A stretch of DNA of 64,000 nt from Lutibacter litoralis (lineage in GTDB: Bacteria > Bacteroidota > Bacteroidia > Flavobacteriales > Flavobacteriaceae): NCBI RefSeq assembly GCF_014646675.1, contig NZ_BMNS01000004.1, positions 15,012 through 79,011 of the forward strand, read 5' to 3'. Below, piece by piece: positions 8,387 through 15,940 of the stretch. The notes beneath the pieces are model-generated. The model searched no databases. It saw nothing but the letters and a program-made list of their open reading frames with translations, and had not been told where the DNA came from. Within the stretch, counting starts at the first letter, position 1. Each line of letters starts with the position of its first letter. The position numbers and the translations under genes are program-made.

Positions 8387-9490
8387 TTATGATGAACAAT
8401 TTAAGTCAAAAATAAATTTACTTCCAATTTCAAGTTCACTTTCAACTTTAATATTACCATTATTTTGAGAAATAAACTCCTTACAAAGTAAAAGCCCTAG
8501 CCCCGTTCCACTTTCATTATTAGTGCCTTTTGAAACAACATTATGCTCAATCTTAAATAATTTATTTATTTTTTCATATGACATTCCAACACCTGTATCT
8601 TTAATTTCAGTTTCAACAACTTTTTTATCATTTATAAATTTCTGTTTTGAAGAAATAAATATTTCACCTCCATTTGGAGTAAATTTAATAGCGTTTGAAA
8701 TTAAATTTCGAATTACTGTTGAAATCATTTTCTCATCAGCACATACTATCAAATCCTCATCAATATCTAAATCGAATTTAATTTTTTTGGCTGATGCTTG
8801 TGGCATATGACCTTCAATATTACTATTTAATAAACTACTTAAATTGTAATTTGTTTTTTCTGATCTTAAATTACCCCTTTGCATTCTTGACCAATCTAAA
8901 AGGTTATTTAAAATTTCAATTGAGAACTTAGAAGACTCGTGTATATAATGAATAAATTTTTTAACATCCTTATGCTCTAATTGATCAAAACTTTCTTCTA
9001 GTAATTCAGAAAAACCAATTACAGCAGATAATGGGTTTTTTAAGTCATGGGATATAATTGAGAAGAATTTATCTTTTGTCTTGTTCTGGTATACTAATTC
9101 TTCCGTTTGGGTTTTTAATTTTATATGCGTTTCTATACGTGCTAAAAGTTCACTACTATTAAATGGTTTAGTTACAAAGTCTACACCTCCTACCTCAAAA
9201 GCTTTTGAAATACTTTTCGCATCTGTATTTGCTGTCAGAAATATAATTGGAATTTGAGTTAGTAGCTCATTTTCTTTTATTTTTAAACAAGTTTCAAACC
9301 CATCCATTTCTGGCATTTGAATATCCAATAAAATTAAATCTGGTACTGTTTTATCTAAAACACCTAAAGCCTGTCTGCCACTTTTAGCCATTCTAAGATT
9401 ATATCCCACCTCTTTTAGAACTCCAGAAACTACTTTTAAATTATTCGAATTATCGTCTACAATTAATATTGTATTATCCTTTTTAGTCAT
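8387..9490 (-). CDS. response-regulator/histidine-kinase hybrid (REC-HisKA-HATPase)
   Basis: A 367-residue protein with a receiver domain first (about 5-125; phosphoacceptor Asp56 in LILLDIQMPEMDGF; conserved Lys in FVTKPF). A HisKA dimerisation domain follows with His148 in SIISHDLKNP, then an HATPase domain (N box SNAIKFTPNGGE, G boxes DTGVGMS and GTGLGL). It has no membrane helix, so it is cytosolic. It starts four bases after the stop of the larger kinase gene and probably acts downstream of it, receiving phosphate on its own receiver. No DNA-binding output domain is present in either protein. Confidence 0.93.
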   Translation of the reverse strand: MTKKDNTILIVDDNSNNLKVVSGVLKEVGYNLRMAKSGRQALGVLDKTVPDLILLDIQMPEMDGFETCLKIKENELLTQIPIIFLTANTDAKSISKAFEVGGVDFVTKPFNSSELLARIETHIKLKTQTEELVYQNKTKDKFFSIISHDLKNPLSAVIGFSELLEESFDQLEHKDVKKFIHYIHESSKFSIEILNNLLDWSRMQRGNLRSEKTNYNLSSLLNSNIEGHMPQASAKKIKFDLDIDEDLIVCADEKMISTVIRNLISNAIKFTPNGGEIFISSKQKFINDKKVVETEIKDTGVGMSYEKINKLFKIEHNVVSKGTNNESGTGLGLLLCKEFISQNNGNIKVESELEIGSKFIFDLNCSS

Positions 9491-9494
9491 AATC

Positions 9495-12050
9495 TTAAGA
9501 TGTTAACAAGTTAATTAATTCTTCAAATTCCATTTCTCTAATACAATCATCTAACGGTTTAAATGTTTTATTTGTACTTTTTTCTAAATCAATAAGCAAT
9601 TCTTCAAGTAGTAAGAAATCACCTTCTAATGCTGCATTAATAAATTTATCTTTTATAGGTTTTGGAATTTCAGATACATTGCCATTATTAATTTCGATTT
9701 TTTTCTGTGCCTCATACACAAATTTAACGTCTCCTTTATGAACCAATTCAGCTAACAAATCAACAAATTTTATTGGCTTTTTTATAAAAACAGTTGCACC
9801 CATAGACATAACCTCTTGTTGTTCAGACTCTAAAGCACTAGCGCTTACTATAAAAATCTTAACATTATGATTACCTTTCAATTGCAATATTTGCCTAGTT
9901 GCTTCAATACCATTTAACACGGGCATAACTACATCTAATAGTATTATATCTGGTTTCCATTTTTTATACAGCTCAACAGCTTCTAATCCATTTTCGGCTT
10001 GCTGAATATCAAAGCCTAACGGATTTAATTTTTGATATAAAATATCTCTATTTTCAAAACGATCATCTACAATAGCGAGTTTTAAACCTTTCAATTCGGG
10101 AATTAAACTAACCACCTTTAACGCTTCTGCCTCTCCTTTATTTTGATTTTGTTTACATTCTTTATATTTAAATTTAAAACTAAACTCTGATCCTTTTCCG
10201 TATTCACTTTTAATAGTAATATCTCCTTCCATTAAATGAGAGAATTTTTTGCTTATCGCTAATCCTAAACCTGTTCCACCGCTAACTCTTTCTCCTTTTT
10301 TGGCTTGTTCAAATGGTTTAAAAACACTTTCTTGTTCTTCTTTTAAAATCCCAATTCCACTATCCTTAACAATAACATTAATAAAGTTATCTTTCAAATT
10401 TTGAATTGAAATTTGAACAAAACCTTTTGAAGTAAACTTTATGGCATTTCCGATAAGATTAATAATTACTTGTCTAATTTTAGATTCATCTGAAAATATA
10501 TATTCAGGAATGTAACCCTTGGTAACCGTCCTTAATTCAATGCTTTTTTGAGCAGCTTTAAACTTAAAAAGTCCTTCAACTTCTTTTAATAATGCTTGAA
10601 GACTAAAATCAGCCTCTTTTAAAGTTATTCTTCCTGCTTCAATTTTAGACATATCTAAAACATCATTAATTAAAGAGAGTAAATGCTCTCCACTTTTATT
10701 TATGGTTTTTAAATTTTCGTATTGACCTTTTGTCAAATTATCATCGTCTTGTAAGAGTTGAGAATATCCTAAAATAGCATTTAATGGAGTTCTAATCTCG
10801 TGACTCATATTTGATAAAAATATTGACTTTGAAAGATTTGCTGAAACAGCTTCTTCTGTTGCTATTTTTAATTTCTCAGTAGATTTTAAACGCTTTGTAA
10901 TATCAGCCGAAGTTCCAATAGTCCCTATAATTTTATTATCTTGATCAATAAAAGGTAATTTATTTGAGCTAAAAATAACTTCCTCTCCATTAACAATAAA
11001 TTTCTCTATAAATTTTAATTTTGAAATTCCTGTGTTTATTATCTCAAGTTCATCATTTCTTGTTTTATCAGCCACTTCTTTAGTATTAAAGTCATAATCT
11101 GTTTTACCAATAACTTCTTTATCACTTTTAAAAGATATTCCTTCATAAAAAGATTTATTACAACCTAAAAACCTTGATTCTTTATCTTTCCAAAAAACTC
11201 TTATTGGAATATTGTCTAGTACTTTTCTTAACACTTGTTTAGATACAAAAATTTCGTTTTCCTTCCTTTTTCTCTGAACAGCTATACTAATATGAGAAGA
11301 AACCAGTTCAAGTAAATCAATATCACTTTGTTGGTATGCATTTTCATTGTCATAACTTTGTACTACAATAGCCCCAATAACTTCACCATCAATAATTAAA
11401 GGGACTCCTAACCAAACCTTAGACGCCATACCTATTAACTCAATTTCACCAGCATCTTCAAGTTCTTTAAACTGATTAGGACCAAGAAATAATGGCTTTC
11501 TATTTCTAATTAAATAACCCGTCAATGATTTAGCTAATGGGAATTCCTCTTCTGCTTCTTCACCTGAAATAAAAGGAATTGAAATTGTTTGTCTAGACTC
11601 ATTGTAATAAGCTATATAAGAATTAGAAACATCAATTAACTTTCCTAATTCACCTATAATATACCTGTTATATCCTTTTAAATCTTCCTGTTTATATCCG
11701 TTTTGCGATATATTTAAAAGTACCCTTAGTATGTCGTTTGCTCTTTTAGCCTCAGTAACATCTCTAATAATACCTTCATAATATAACAGTTCACCGTCAC
11801 TGTTTTTAATTTCTTCTCCATAATTTTCAACCCAAATAATAGAACCATCTTTTTTAAAAAGTCTATGTCTTATTTTTTCAGTTTCAGAAAAATGATGAAT
11901 TACGTCTTTTCTTTTTTTATAGTCAACATACAATTGAGTCTTCACGTCAATAGCTAACAATTCTTCTTTAGAATTATAGCCTAACAATTTCACTAAAGCT
12001 GAGTTAGCATTGATTATTCTTCCATTTGGTGCAGTCTTGTAAATACACAT
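9495..12050 (-). CDS. hybrid sensor histidine kinase (PAS-GAF-PAS-HisKA-HATPase-REC), 5' end frameshifted
   Basis: The open frame of 851 residues starts in the middle of a PAS domain (CIYKTAPNGRIINANSALVK), which is not a natural beginning. It continues with a PAC segment, a GAF domain (about 125-260), a second PAS (about 275-390), HisKA with SNMSHEIRTPLNAILG, HATPase (NAIKFTSKGF, GTGLGLAISKKF) and a receiver (DIILLDVVMPVLNGIEA, IKKPIK). A 120-residue tail, possibly degenerate HPt-like, ends it. The missing PAS start and a helical N-terminus are found in another frame at 12051-12180. No membrane helix is seen, so it is a cytosolic sensor. Domain calls are firm; its intactness is not. Confidence 0.88.
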   Translation of the reverse strand: MCIYKTAPNGRIINANSALVKLLGYNSKEELLAIDVKTQLYVDYKKRKDVIHHFSETEKIRHRLFKKDGSIIWVENYGEEIKNSDGELLYYEGIIRDVTEAKRANDILRVLLNISQNGYKQEDLKGYNRYIIGELGKLIDVSNSYIAYYNESRQTISIPFISGEEAEEEFPLAKSLTGYLIRNRKPLFLGPNQFKELEDAGEIELIGMASKVWLGVPLIIDGEVIGAIVVQSYDNENAYQQSDIDLLELVSSHISIAVQRKRKENEIFVSKQVLRKVLDNIPIRVFWKDKESRFLGCNKSFYEGISFKSDKEVIGKTDYDFNTKEVADKTRNDELEIINTGISKLKFIEKFIVNGEEVIFSSNKLPFIDQDNKIIGTIGTSADITKRLKSTEKLKIATEEAVSANLSKSIFLSNMSHEIRTPLNAILGYSQLLQDDDNLTKGQYENLKTINKSGEHLLSLINDVLDMSKIEAGRITLKEADFSLQALLKEVEGLFKFKAAQKSIELRTVTKGYIPEYIFSDESKIRQVIINLIGNAIKFTSKGFVQISIQNLKDNFINVIVKDSGIGILKEEQESVFKPFEQAKKGERVSGGTGLGLAISKKFSHLMEGDITIKSEYGKGSEFSFKFKYKECKQNQNKGEAEALKVVSLIPELKGLKLAIVDDRFENRDILYQKLNPLGFDIQQAENGLEAVELYKKWKPDIILLDVVMPVLNGIEATRQILQLKGNHNVKIFIVSASALESEQQEVMSMGATVFIKKPIKFVDLLAELVHKGDVKFVYEAQKKIEINNGNVSEIPKPIKDKFINAALEGDFLLLEELLIDLEKSTNKTFKPLDDCIREMEFEELINLLTS

Positions 12051-12180
12051 CTAATGAATTATCACATATCCTTTTATATGTACTTAGTGTATTTTCTAAA
12101 TTATAAATAGTTTTTTCTTGCTTTTTTATTAAAGCTAACAAATCAGATTTATTTTTATTTAAAATAGTTTCTTTACTCAT
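12051..12180 (-). pseudogene. displaced N-terminus of the hybrid kinase (apparent frameshift)
   Basis: From an ATG at 12180 the minus strand reads 44 codons, MSKETILNKN... to ...YKRICDNSLD, then leaves the kinase frame and stops 15 codons later. Removing one base next to 12048 (GATGTGTATTT to GATGGTATTT) joins it to the downstream frame as NSLDGIYKTAPNGRI, an excellent PAS start. The leading part looks like a short coiled coil. A -7 box at 12224-12231 lies upstream of this ATG, which supports 12180 as the true start. Confidence 0.8.
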
Positions 12181-12223
12181 AGGAATTTAAGATAGGATTT
12201 AATTAGAATACCATTTATAAGTG

Positions 12224-12231
12224 CAAATATA
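12224..12231 (-). promoter_or_regulatory. candidate -7 box (TATATTTG) for the kinase operon
   Basis: On the minus strand this reads TATATTTG, matching TAnnTTTG, 44 bp before the ATG at 12180. No clear TTG is present at -33 spacing. Confidence 0.45.
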
Positions 12232-12356
12232 CTGTTTATATACACTCCCATACCGAACATATGTCATCTATACATAGATAAACAATTTTTTTAACATAAT
12301 TCACTCTAAAAATTGATTTTAAATGTTAAAATAATGTTAAAATACAGTACTATGTC

Positions 12357-12388
12357 TTGCATACTACTATCTTTTATATATATATTTG
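12357..12388 (+). promoter_or_regulatory. Bacteroidota promoter of the DUF4870-padR-pspC genes
   Basis: TTG at 12357-12359, a 21-base spacer, then TATATTTG at 12381-12388, fitting the -33/-7 pattern of this phylum. Transcription should start near 12395, about 20 bases before the first ATG. Confidence 0.7.
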
Positions 12389-12414
12389 CATAAGAAACTA
12401 ATAAACATAAAATT

Positions 12415-12786
12415 ATGATATCTCAAAACGACAAAAATTATAGTGCAATTACACATCTTAGTGGTTTTGCTGGTTGGATTTTTCCATTTGGAAATATTAT
12501 TGCTCCTGTTGTTTTATGGACAGCCAAAAAAAGTGAAAGCTCATATATTAATGATCACGGAAAATCAGCTGTAAACTTTCAACTTAGTTTAATTGTTTAT
12601 AGTTTTTTATTAGCATTATTAATAATACCAATTGCCATTTTTACCTTAGGCCTAGGTGTAGTTGCAATTGCGATAGGAATAATACCTGCAATAATTTTAA
12701 AATTTATTTTAATTATTACTGCTAGTATCAAGGCAAATAATGGAGAACAATACCATTATCCCTTTACAATAGAATTTATTAAATAG
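12415..12786 (+). CDS. DUF4870 small membrane protein
   Basis: A 123-residue protein with three hydrophobic segments (about 19-38, 58-80 and 82-108). The DUF4870 pattern is clear: an N-terminal AITHLSGFAGWIFPFGNIIAPVVLW, then the charged turn and NDHGKSAVNFQLS. Function is unknown; such proteins are often near PspC and PadR genes. It is the first gene of a compact set with PadR (32-bp gap) and PspC, so a role in membrane-stress sensing is plausible by context only. Confidence 0.88.
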   Translation: MISQNDKNYSAITHLSGFAGWIFPFGNIIAPVVLWTAKKSESSYINDHGKSAVNFQLSLIVYSFLLALLIIPIAIFTLGLGVVAIAIGIIPAIILKFILIITASIKANNGEQYHYPFTIEFIK

Positions 12787-12818
12787 CAGAACGCTTTTAA
12801 ATCAATAAATCTCAACAC

Positions 12819-13160
12819 ATGAAGATAGAAAACACAAAAGCACAAATGCGAAAAGGAGTTTTAGAATTCTGTATCTTATCTATATTACAACATGGAGATG
12901 CATACACTTCTGAAATTTTATCGCAGCTAAAAGACGCAAAATTATTAGTTGTTGAAGGAACAATTTATCCTTTATTAACTAGATTAAAGAATGCTGGTTT
13001 ACTCGGTTATCGCTGGGAAGAATCAACATCCGGACCACCAAGGAAATACTATGCCTTAACAGAAACAGGTAACTTATTTTTAAAAGAATTAAATACAACT
13101 TGGAGTGAACTTGTAGAAGCAGTAAACTTAGTAACTACCATTAAACCAACAGAAAAATGA
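12819..13160 (+). CDS. PadR family transcriptional regulator
   Basis: A 113-residue protein matching the short PadR type: a winged helix over almost the whole length (KGVLEFCILSILQHGDAYTSEIL, EGTIYPLLTRLKNAGLL, then GPPRKYYALTETG). The C-terminal helix used for dimerisation is present but short. Its stop overlaps the PspC start by four bases, so the two are translationally coupled. In Flavobacteria a PadR gene next to a PspC gene is common, and it probably controls its own operon. The inducer is unknown. Confidence 0.92.
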   Translation: MKIENTKAQMRKGVLEFCILSILQHGDAYTSEILSQLKDAKLLVVEGTIYPLLTRLKNAGLLGYRWEESTSGPPRKYYALTETGNLFLKELNTTWSELVEAVNLVTTIKPTEK

Positions 13161-14908
13161 ACAAAACAATAAATATAAATTTAGGAGGTGTCTTCTTTCA
13201 TATTGATGAGGTTGCTTATCAAAAATTGAAACTATATTTAGATGCCATTAGAAGATCTTTAAGTGATGATCCTCAAGGAAGAGATGAAATTTTAAATGAT
13301 ATTGAGCACAGAATTGGTGAATTACTTTCTGAAAGAATTAAAGATGCGCGTCAGGTTGTAAACGAAAACGACATTGATGAAATAACCAAAATAATGGGGA
13401 AACCTGAAGATTATTTAGTTGATGAAGAAATTTTTGAAGATGAACCAAAATACAAATCTAGAGTTTCTTCAAAAAAATTATTTAGAGATGCTGAAGATAA
13501 ATTTTTAGGTGGTGTATCATCTGGTTTAGGACATTATTTTGGAATAGATGCTTTATGGATTAGAATAATTTGGATAGTACTTGTAGTTGCTGGTTTTGGA
13601 ACTGGAATACCAATTTATATTTTGCTTTGGATCTTAATTCCTCAGGCGGAAACAACTGCGGAAAAGTTACAAATGAAAGGTGAACCCGTTAACATTAGTA
13701 ATATTGAAAAAAAAATTAGAGAAGAATTTCAAGATGTATCATCTCGGGTAAAAGATGGTGTAAATGATGTAACTTCAAAAGTTAAAAATTCTGAATTTAA
13801 AAAAAAAGCAAGTAACAAAGCAAAATCTGGTGTTCAAGAAATACTAGATACTTTAGGAAGCATTCTAATTACATTGTTTAAAGTTTTTGGTAAACTTATT
13901 GGAGCACTCTTAATATTTATTGCTGCAGCAACTTTAATAGGACTTATTATAGGTGCATTTTCTTTAGGTAGTTTTGAAATACTAGGGTTTAGTAATGATT
14001 TTATACACCATCCTCCATTTTTTTATGATTCGGTATTACCAACTTGGCTACTTGTAGTTTTTACTTTTATTGCAGTCGGAATTCCTTTTGTAGTATTGTT
14101 TATGTTGGGCTTAAAAATTCTTTCTAACAATGTAAAATCTTTTAGCACAACCACAAAACTTTCACTCTTAGGTATTTGGATAATATCACTTTTAGGATTA
14201 GGATTTGCTGGAATAAATTTTGCTGCACAAACTGCATATGATGGAGTTTTCAACCAAACTGAAGAATTACCAGTTGTTGCAACAGATACTTTAAAAGTAA
14301 AAATGATTGGTGATGAAAACCTGTCAAATAGAAGTGAACTTAGAAGACGTTATTCGTACGAAACAGTTTATGACAACGATGTTAGAAAATTATATTCTAA
14401 TAGAATAAATGTTGATGTAAAATCAACCGACAAGTCCAATGCTTTTGTTAAAATAAGAAAAGAATCATCTGGTAAAAGTAGGCAAAATGCAAATTCCAAT
14501 GCAGAAACCATTGAATATCAGTTCAATTTAACCAACCAAGATTTATTGTTAAATGGATACTTTTTAACTGATTTTAAAAATATGATAAAAGAGCAACAAA
14601 TTGACATTACTGTTTATATACCTTTAAATACAATCATTTATTTAGATGGATCTACTAGAACATTTTTAGATGACGTTGATAATGTTCAAAATGTACATGA
14701 CAGAGATATGCCTAAACATTATTATAAGATGACTGAAAACGGATTGGAATGTCTAGACTGTGACCCTTCTATTTTTGGTGAACGCTATAAAAGAGAAAAT
14801 GAACACTTTAAATTAAATATTGATAATAACGGTGTTGAAATTAATGTAAATGATGGAGACAATAATGCAGCCATTAAAATTAATGAAAATGGATTGAAAA
14901 TTGAATAA
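13157..14908 (+). CDS. PspC domain membrane protein
   Basis: A 583-residue protein. Residues 1-100 are a charged cytosolic part with a DUF1700-like helical repeat (DEILNDIEHRIGELLSERI). A PspC domain spans about 108-168 (LFRDAEDKFLGGVSSGLGHYFGID, then a helix ending ILLWILIPQAE). Three further hydrophobic helices lie at about 240-268, 295-320 and 333-352. The C-terminal 220 residues are hydrophilic and beta-rich, probably periplasmic. PspC proteins of Proteobacteria act in phage-shock response to membrane damage; here no PspA or PspF homologue is nearby. It is coupled to PadR by a four-base overlap. Confidence 0.9.
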   Translation: MNKTININLGGVFFHIDEVAYQKLKLYLDAIRRSLSDDPQGRDEILNDIEHRIGELLSERIKDARQVVNENDIDEITKIMGKPEDYLVDEEIFEDEPKYKSRVSSKKLFRDAEDKFLGGVSSGLGHYFGIDALWIRIIWIVLVVAGFGTGIPIYILLWILIPQAETTAEKLQMKGEPVNISNIEKKIREEFQDVSSRVKDGVNDVTSKVKNSEFKKKASNKAKSGVQEILDTLGSILITLFKVFGKLIGALLIFIAAATLIGLIIGAFSLGSFEILGFSNDFIHHPPFFYDSVLPTWLLVVFTFIAVGIPFVVLFMLGLKILSNNVKSFSTTTKLSLLGIWIISLLGLGFAGINFAAQTAYDGVFNQTEELPVVATDTLKVKMIGDENLSNRSELRRRYSYETVYDNDVRKLYSNRINVDVKSTDKSNAFVKIRKESSGKSRQNANSNAETIEYQFNLTNQDLLLNGYFLTDFKNMIKEQQIDITVYIPLNTIIYLDGSTRTFLDDVDNVQNVHDRDMPKHYYKMTENGLECLDCDPSIFGERYKRENEHFKLNIDNNGVEINVNDGDNNAAIKINENGLKIE

Positions 14909-14973
14909 TTACAATTCAACATTCATTATCTACAGTTCATCTAATAAAATTATAGCACCCAATAAATTCAATT

Positions 14974-14981
14974 TAAATTTG
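14974..14981 (+). promoter_or_regulatory. candidate -7 box (TAAATTTG) for the DUF2807 gene
   Basis: TAAATTTG fits TAnnTTTG and lies 22 bp before the DUF2807 ATG, but no TTG is found at -33. The gene may also be read through from the PspC operon, whose stop is 94 bp upstream. Confidence 0.35.
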
Positions 14982-15002
14982 ACTAAATTAAAATATTAAA
15001 CA

Positions 15003-15725
15003 ATGAAAACGCTTACTAAAATTACAGCAATGTTGCTACTTTTAATTTCAACCTCCTCCTGTTTTGTTGATGGACTTACAGGAATTAAAGGAAATAGAAA
15101 CGTAGTATCTGAAGACAGAGTTATAAGTGATAACTTTGATGAAATTAAAGTTCAGCAAGGTATCCAATTATTTATAACTCAAGATAATGCTACAGAACTA
15201 AAAGTTGAAGCAGATGAAAACATTATAGATTTGTTAATCACAGAGGTAAAAGACAATCAACTAATAATATATTTTGAAAAAAATGTAAATAGAGCAAAAG
15301 CCAGAAATGTGTTTTTAAACACTGCTACAATTAAAAAAATAAAAGCATCGAGTGGCGCATCCGTGAAATCTGAAAACACCTTTCAAGCAACCTCTTTAGA
15401 TTTAGATGCGAGTAGTGGAAGTTCTATTAAAGTTTATGTTAACGCAGATGATGTTACTACTGAGACTTCAAGTGGAGCTAATATTAAAGTATATGGAAAA
15501 TCACAAACTTTTTCTGGTAAAGCAAGTAGTGGTAGTTCTATTGATGCAGATGAACTAGAAGCAATTGACGCTTACGCAAAAGCAAGTAGTGGTGCAAATA
15601 TTAATGTAAAAGTATCAGGAAATTTAACAGCAAAAGCAAGTAGTGGTGGCGATATTGACTATGAAGGAAGCCCTACTAATATTAATAAAGACACCTCTTC
15701 GGGAGGTAGTGTATCAGGAAGCTAA
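15003..15725 (+). CDS. head-GIN / DUF2807 lipoprotein with (A/T)SSG repeats
   Basis: A 240-residue protein with a lipoprotein signal (LLLISTSSC, Cys near 20). Residues about 45-220 form a DUF2807 putative auto-transporter-adhesin head domain, which folds as a repeated beta structure. Seven copies of the tetrapeptide (A/T)SSG, such as ASSGASVK, ASSGSSIK and TSSGANIK, recur about every 15-25 residues, marking the turns of the solenoid. It follows the PadR-PspC set, the usual place for this family in Flavobacteria. It is followed by a terminator. Function unknown; surface or periplasmic location expected. Confidence 0.9.
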   Translation: MKTLTKITAMLLLLISTSSCFVDGLTGIKGNRNVVSEDRVISDNFDEIKVQQGIQLFITQDNATELKVEADENIIDLLITEVKDNQLIIYFEKNVNRAKARNVFLNTATIKKIKASSGASVKSENTFQATSLDLDASSGSSIKVYVNADDVTTETSSGANIKVYGKSQTFSGKASSGSSIDADELEAIDAYAKASSGANINVKVSGNLTAKASSGGDIDYEGSPTNINKDTSSGGSVSGS

Positions 15726-15750
15726 TTCCAATTTATATATTTAAATTGTT

Positions 15751-15783
15751 AAGCCAGTTCACTTTAAGTGAGCTGGCTTTTTC
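15751..15783 (+). terminator. intrinsic terminator after DUF2807 gene
   Basis: A 13-bp stem (15751-15763 with 15767-15779, AAGCCAGTTCACT, one G-T pair) with a three-base loop and a run of T follows the stop codon by 25 bp. Confidence 0.88.
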
Positions 15784-15846
15784 ATAAAAAATTGTGAAAG
15801 TTCCTAGAAAAATGATATTTATCAGTTTTAATGAAAAGAGGTTAAG

Positions 15847-15854
15847 TACTTTTG
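15847..15854 (+). promoter_or_regulatory. candidate -7 box (TACTTTTG) for the 602-residue protein gene
   Basis: TACTTTTG matches TAnnTTTG, 86 bp before the ATG. There is no convincing TTG at -33 spacing, so this is a weak call. Confidence 0.35.
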
Positions 15855-15940
15855 TAGCTAATTTTTTTATGCCTATTTTATTATAATTGCAAAAGATTAA
15901 AATAAAAAAGTTATTAATTAGCAAACAAAACTAATATAAA

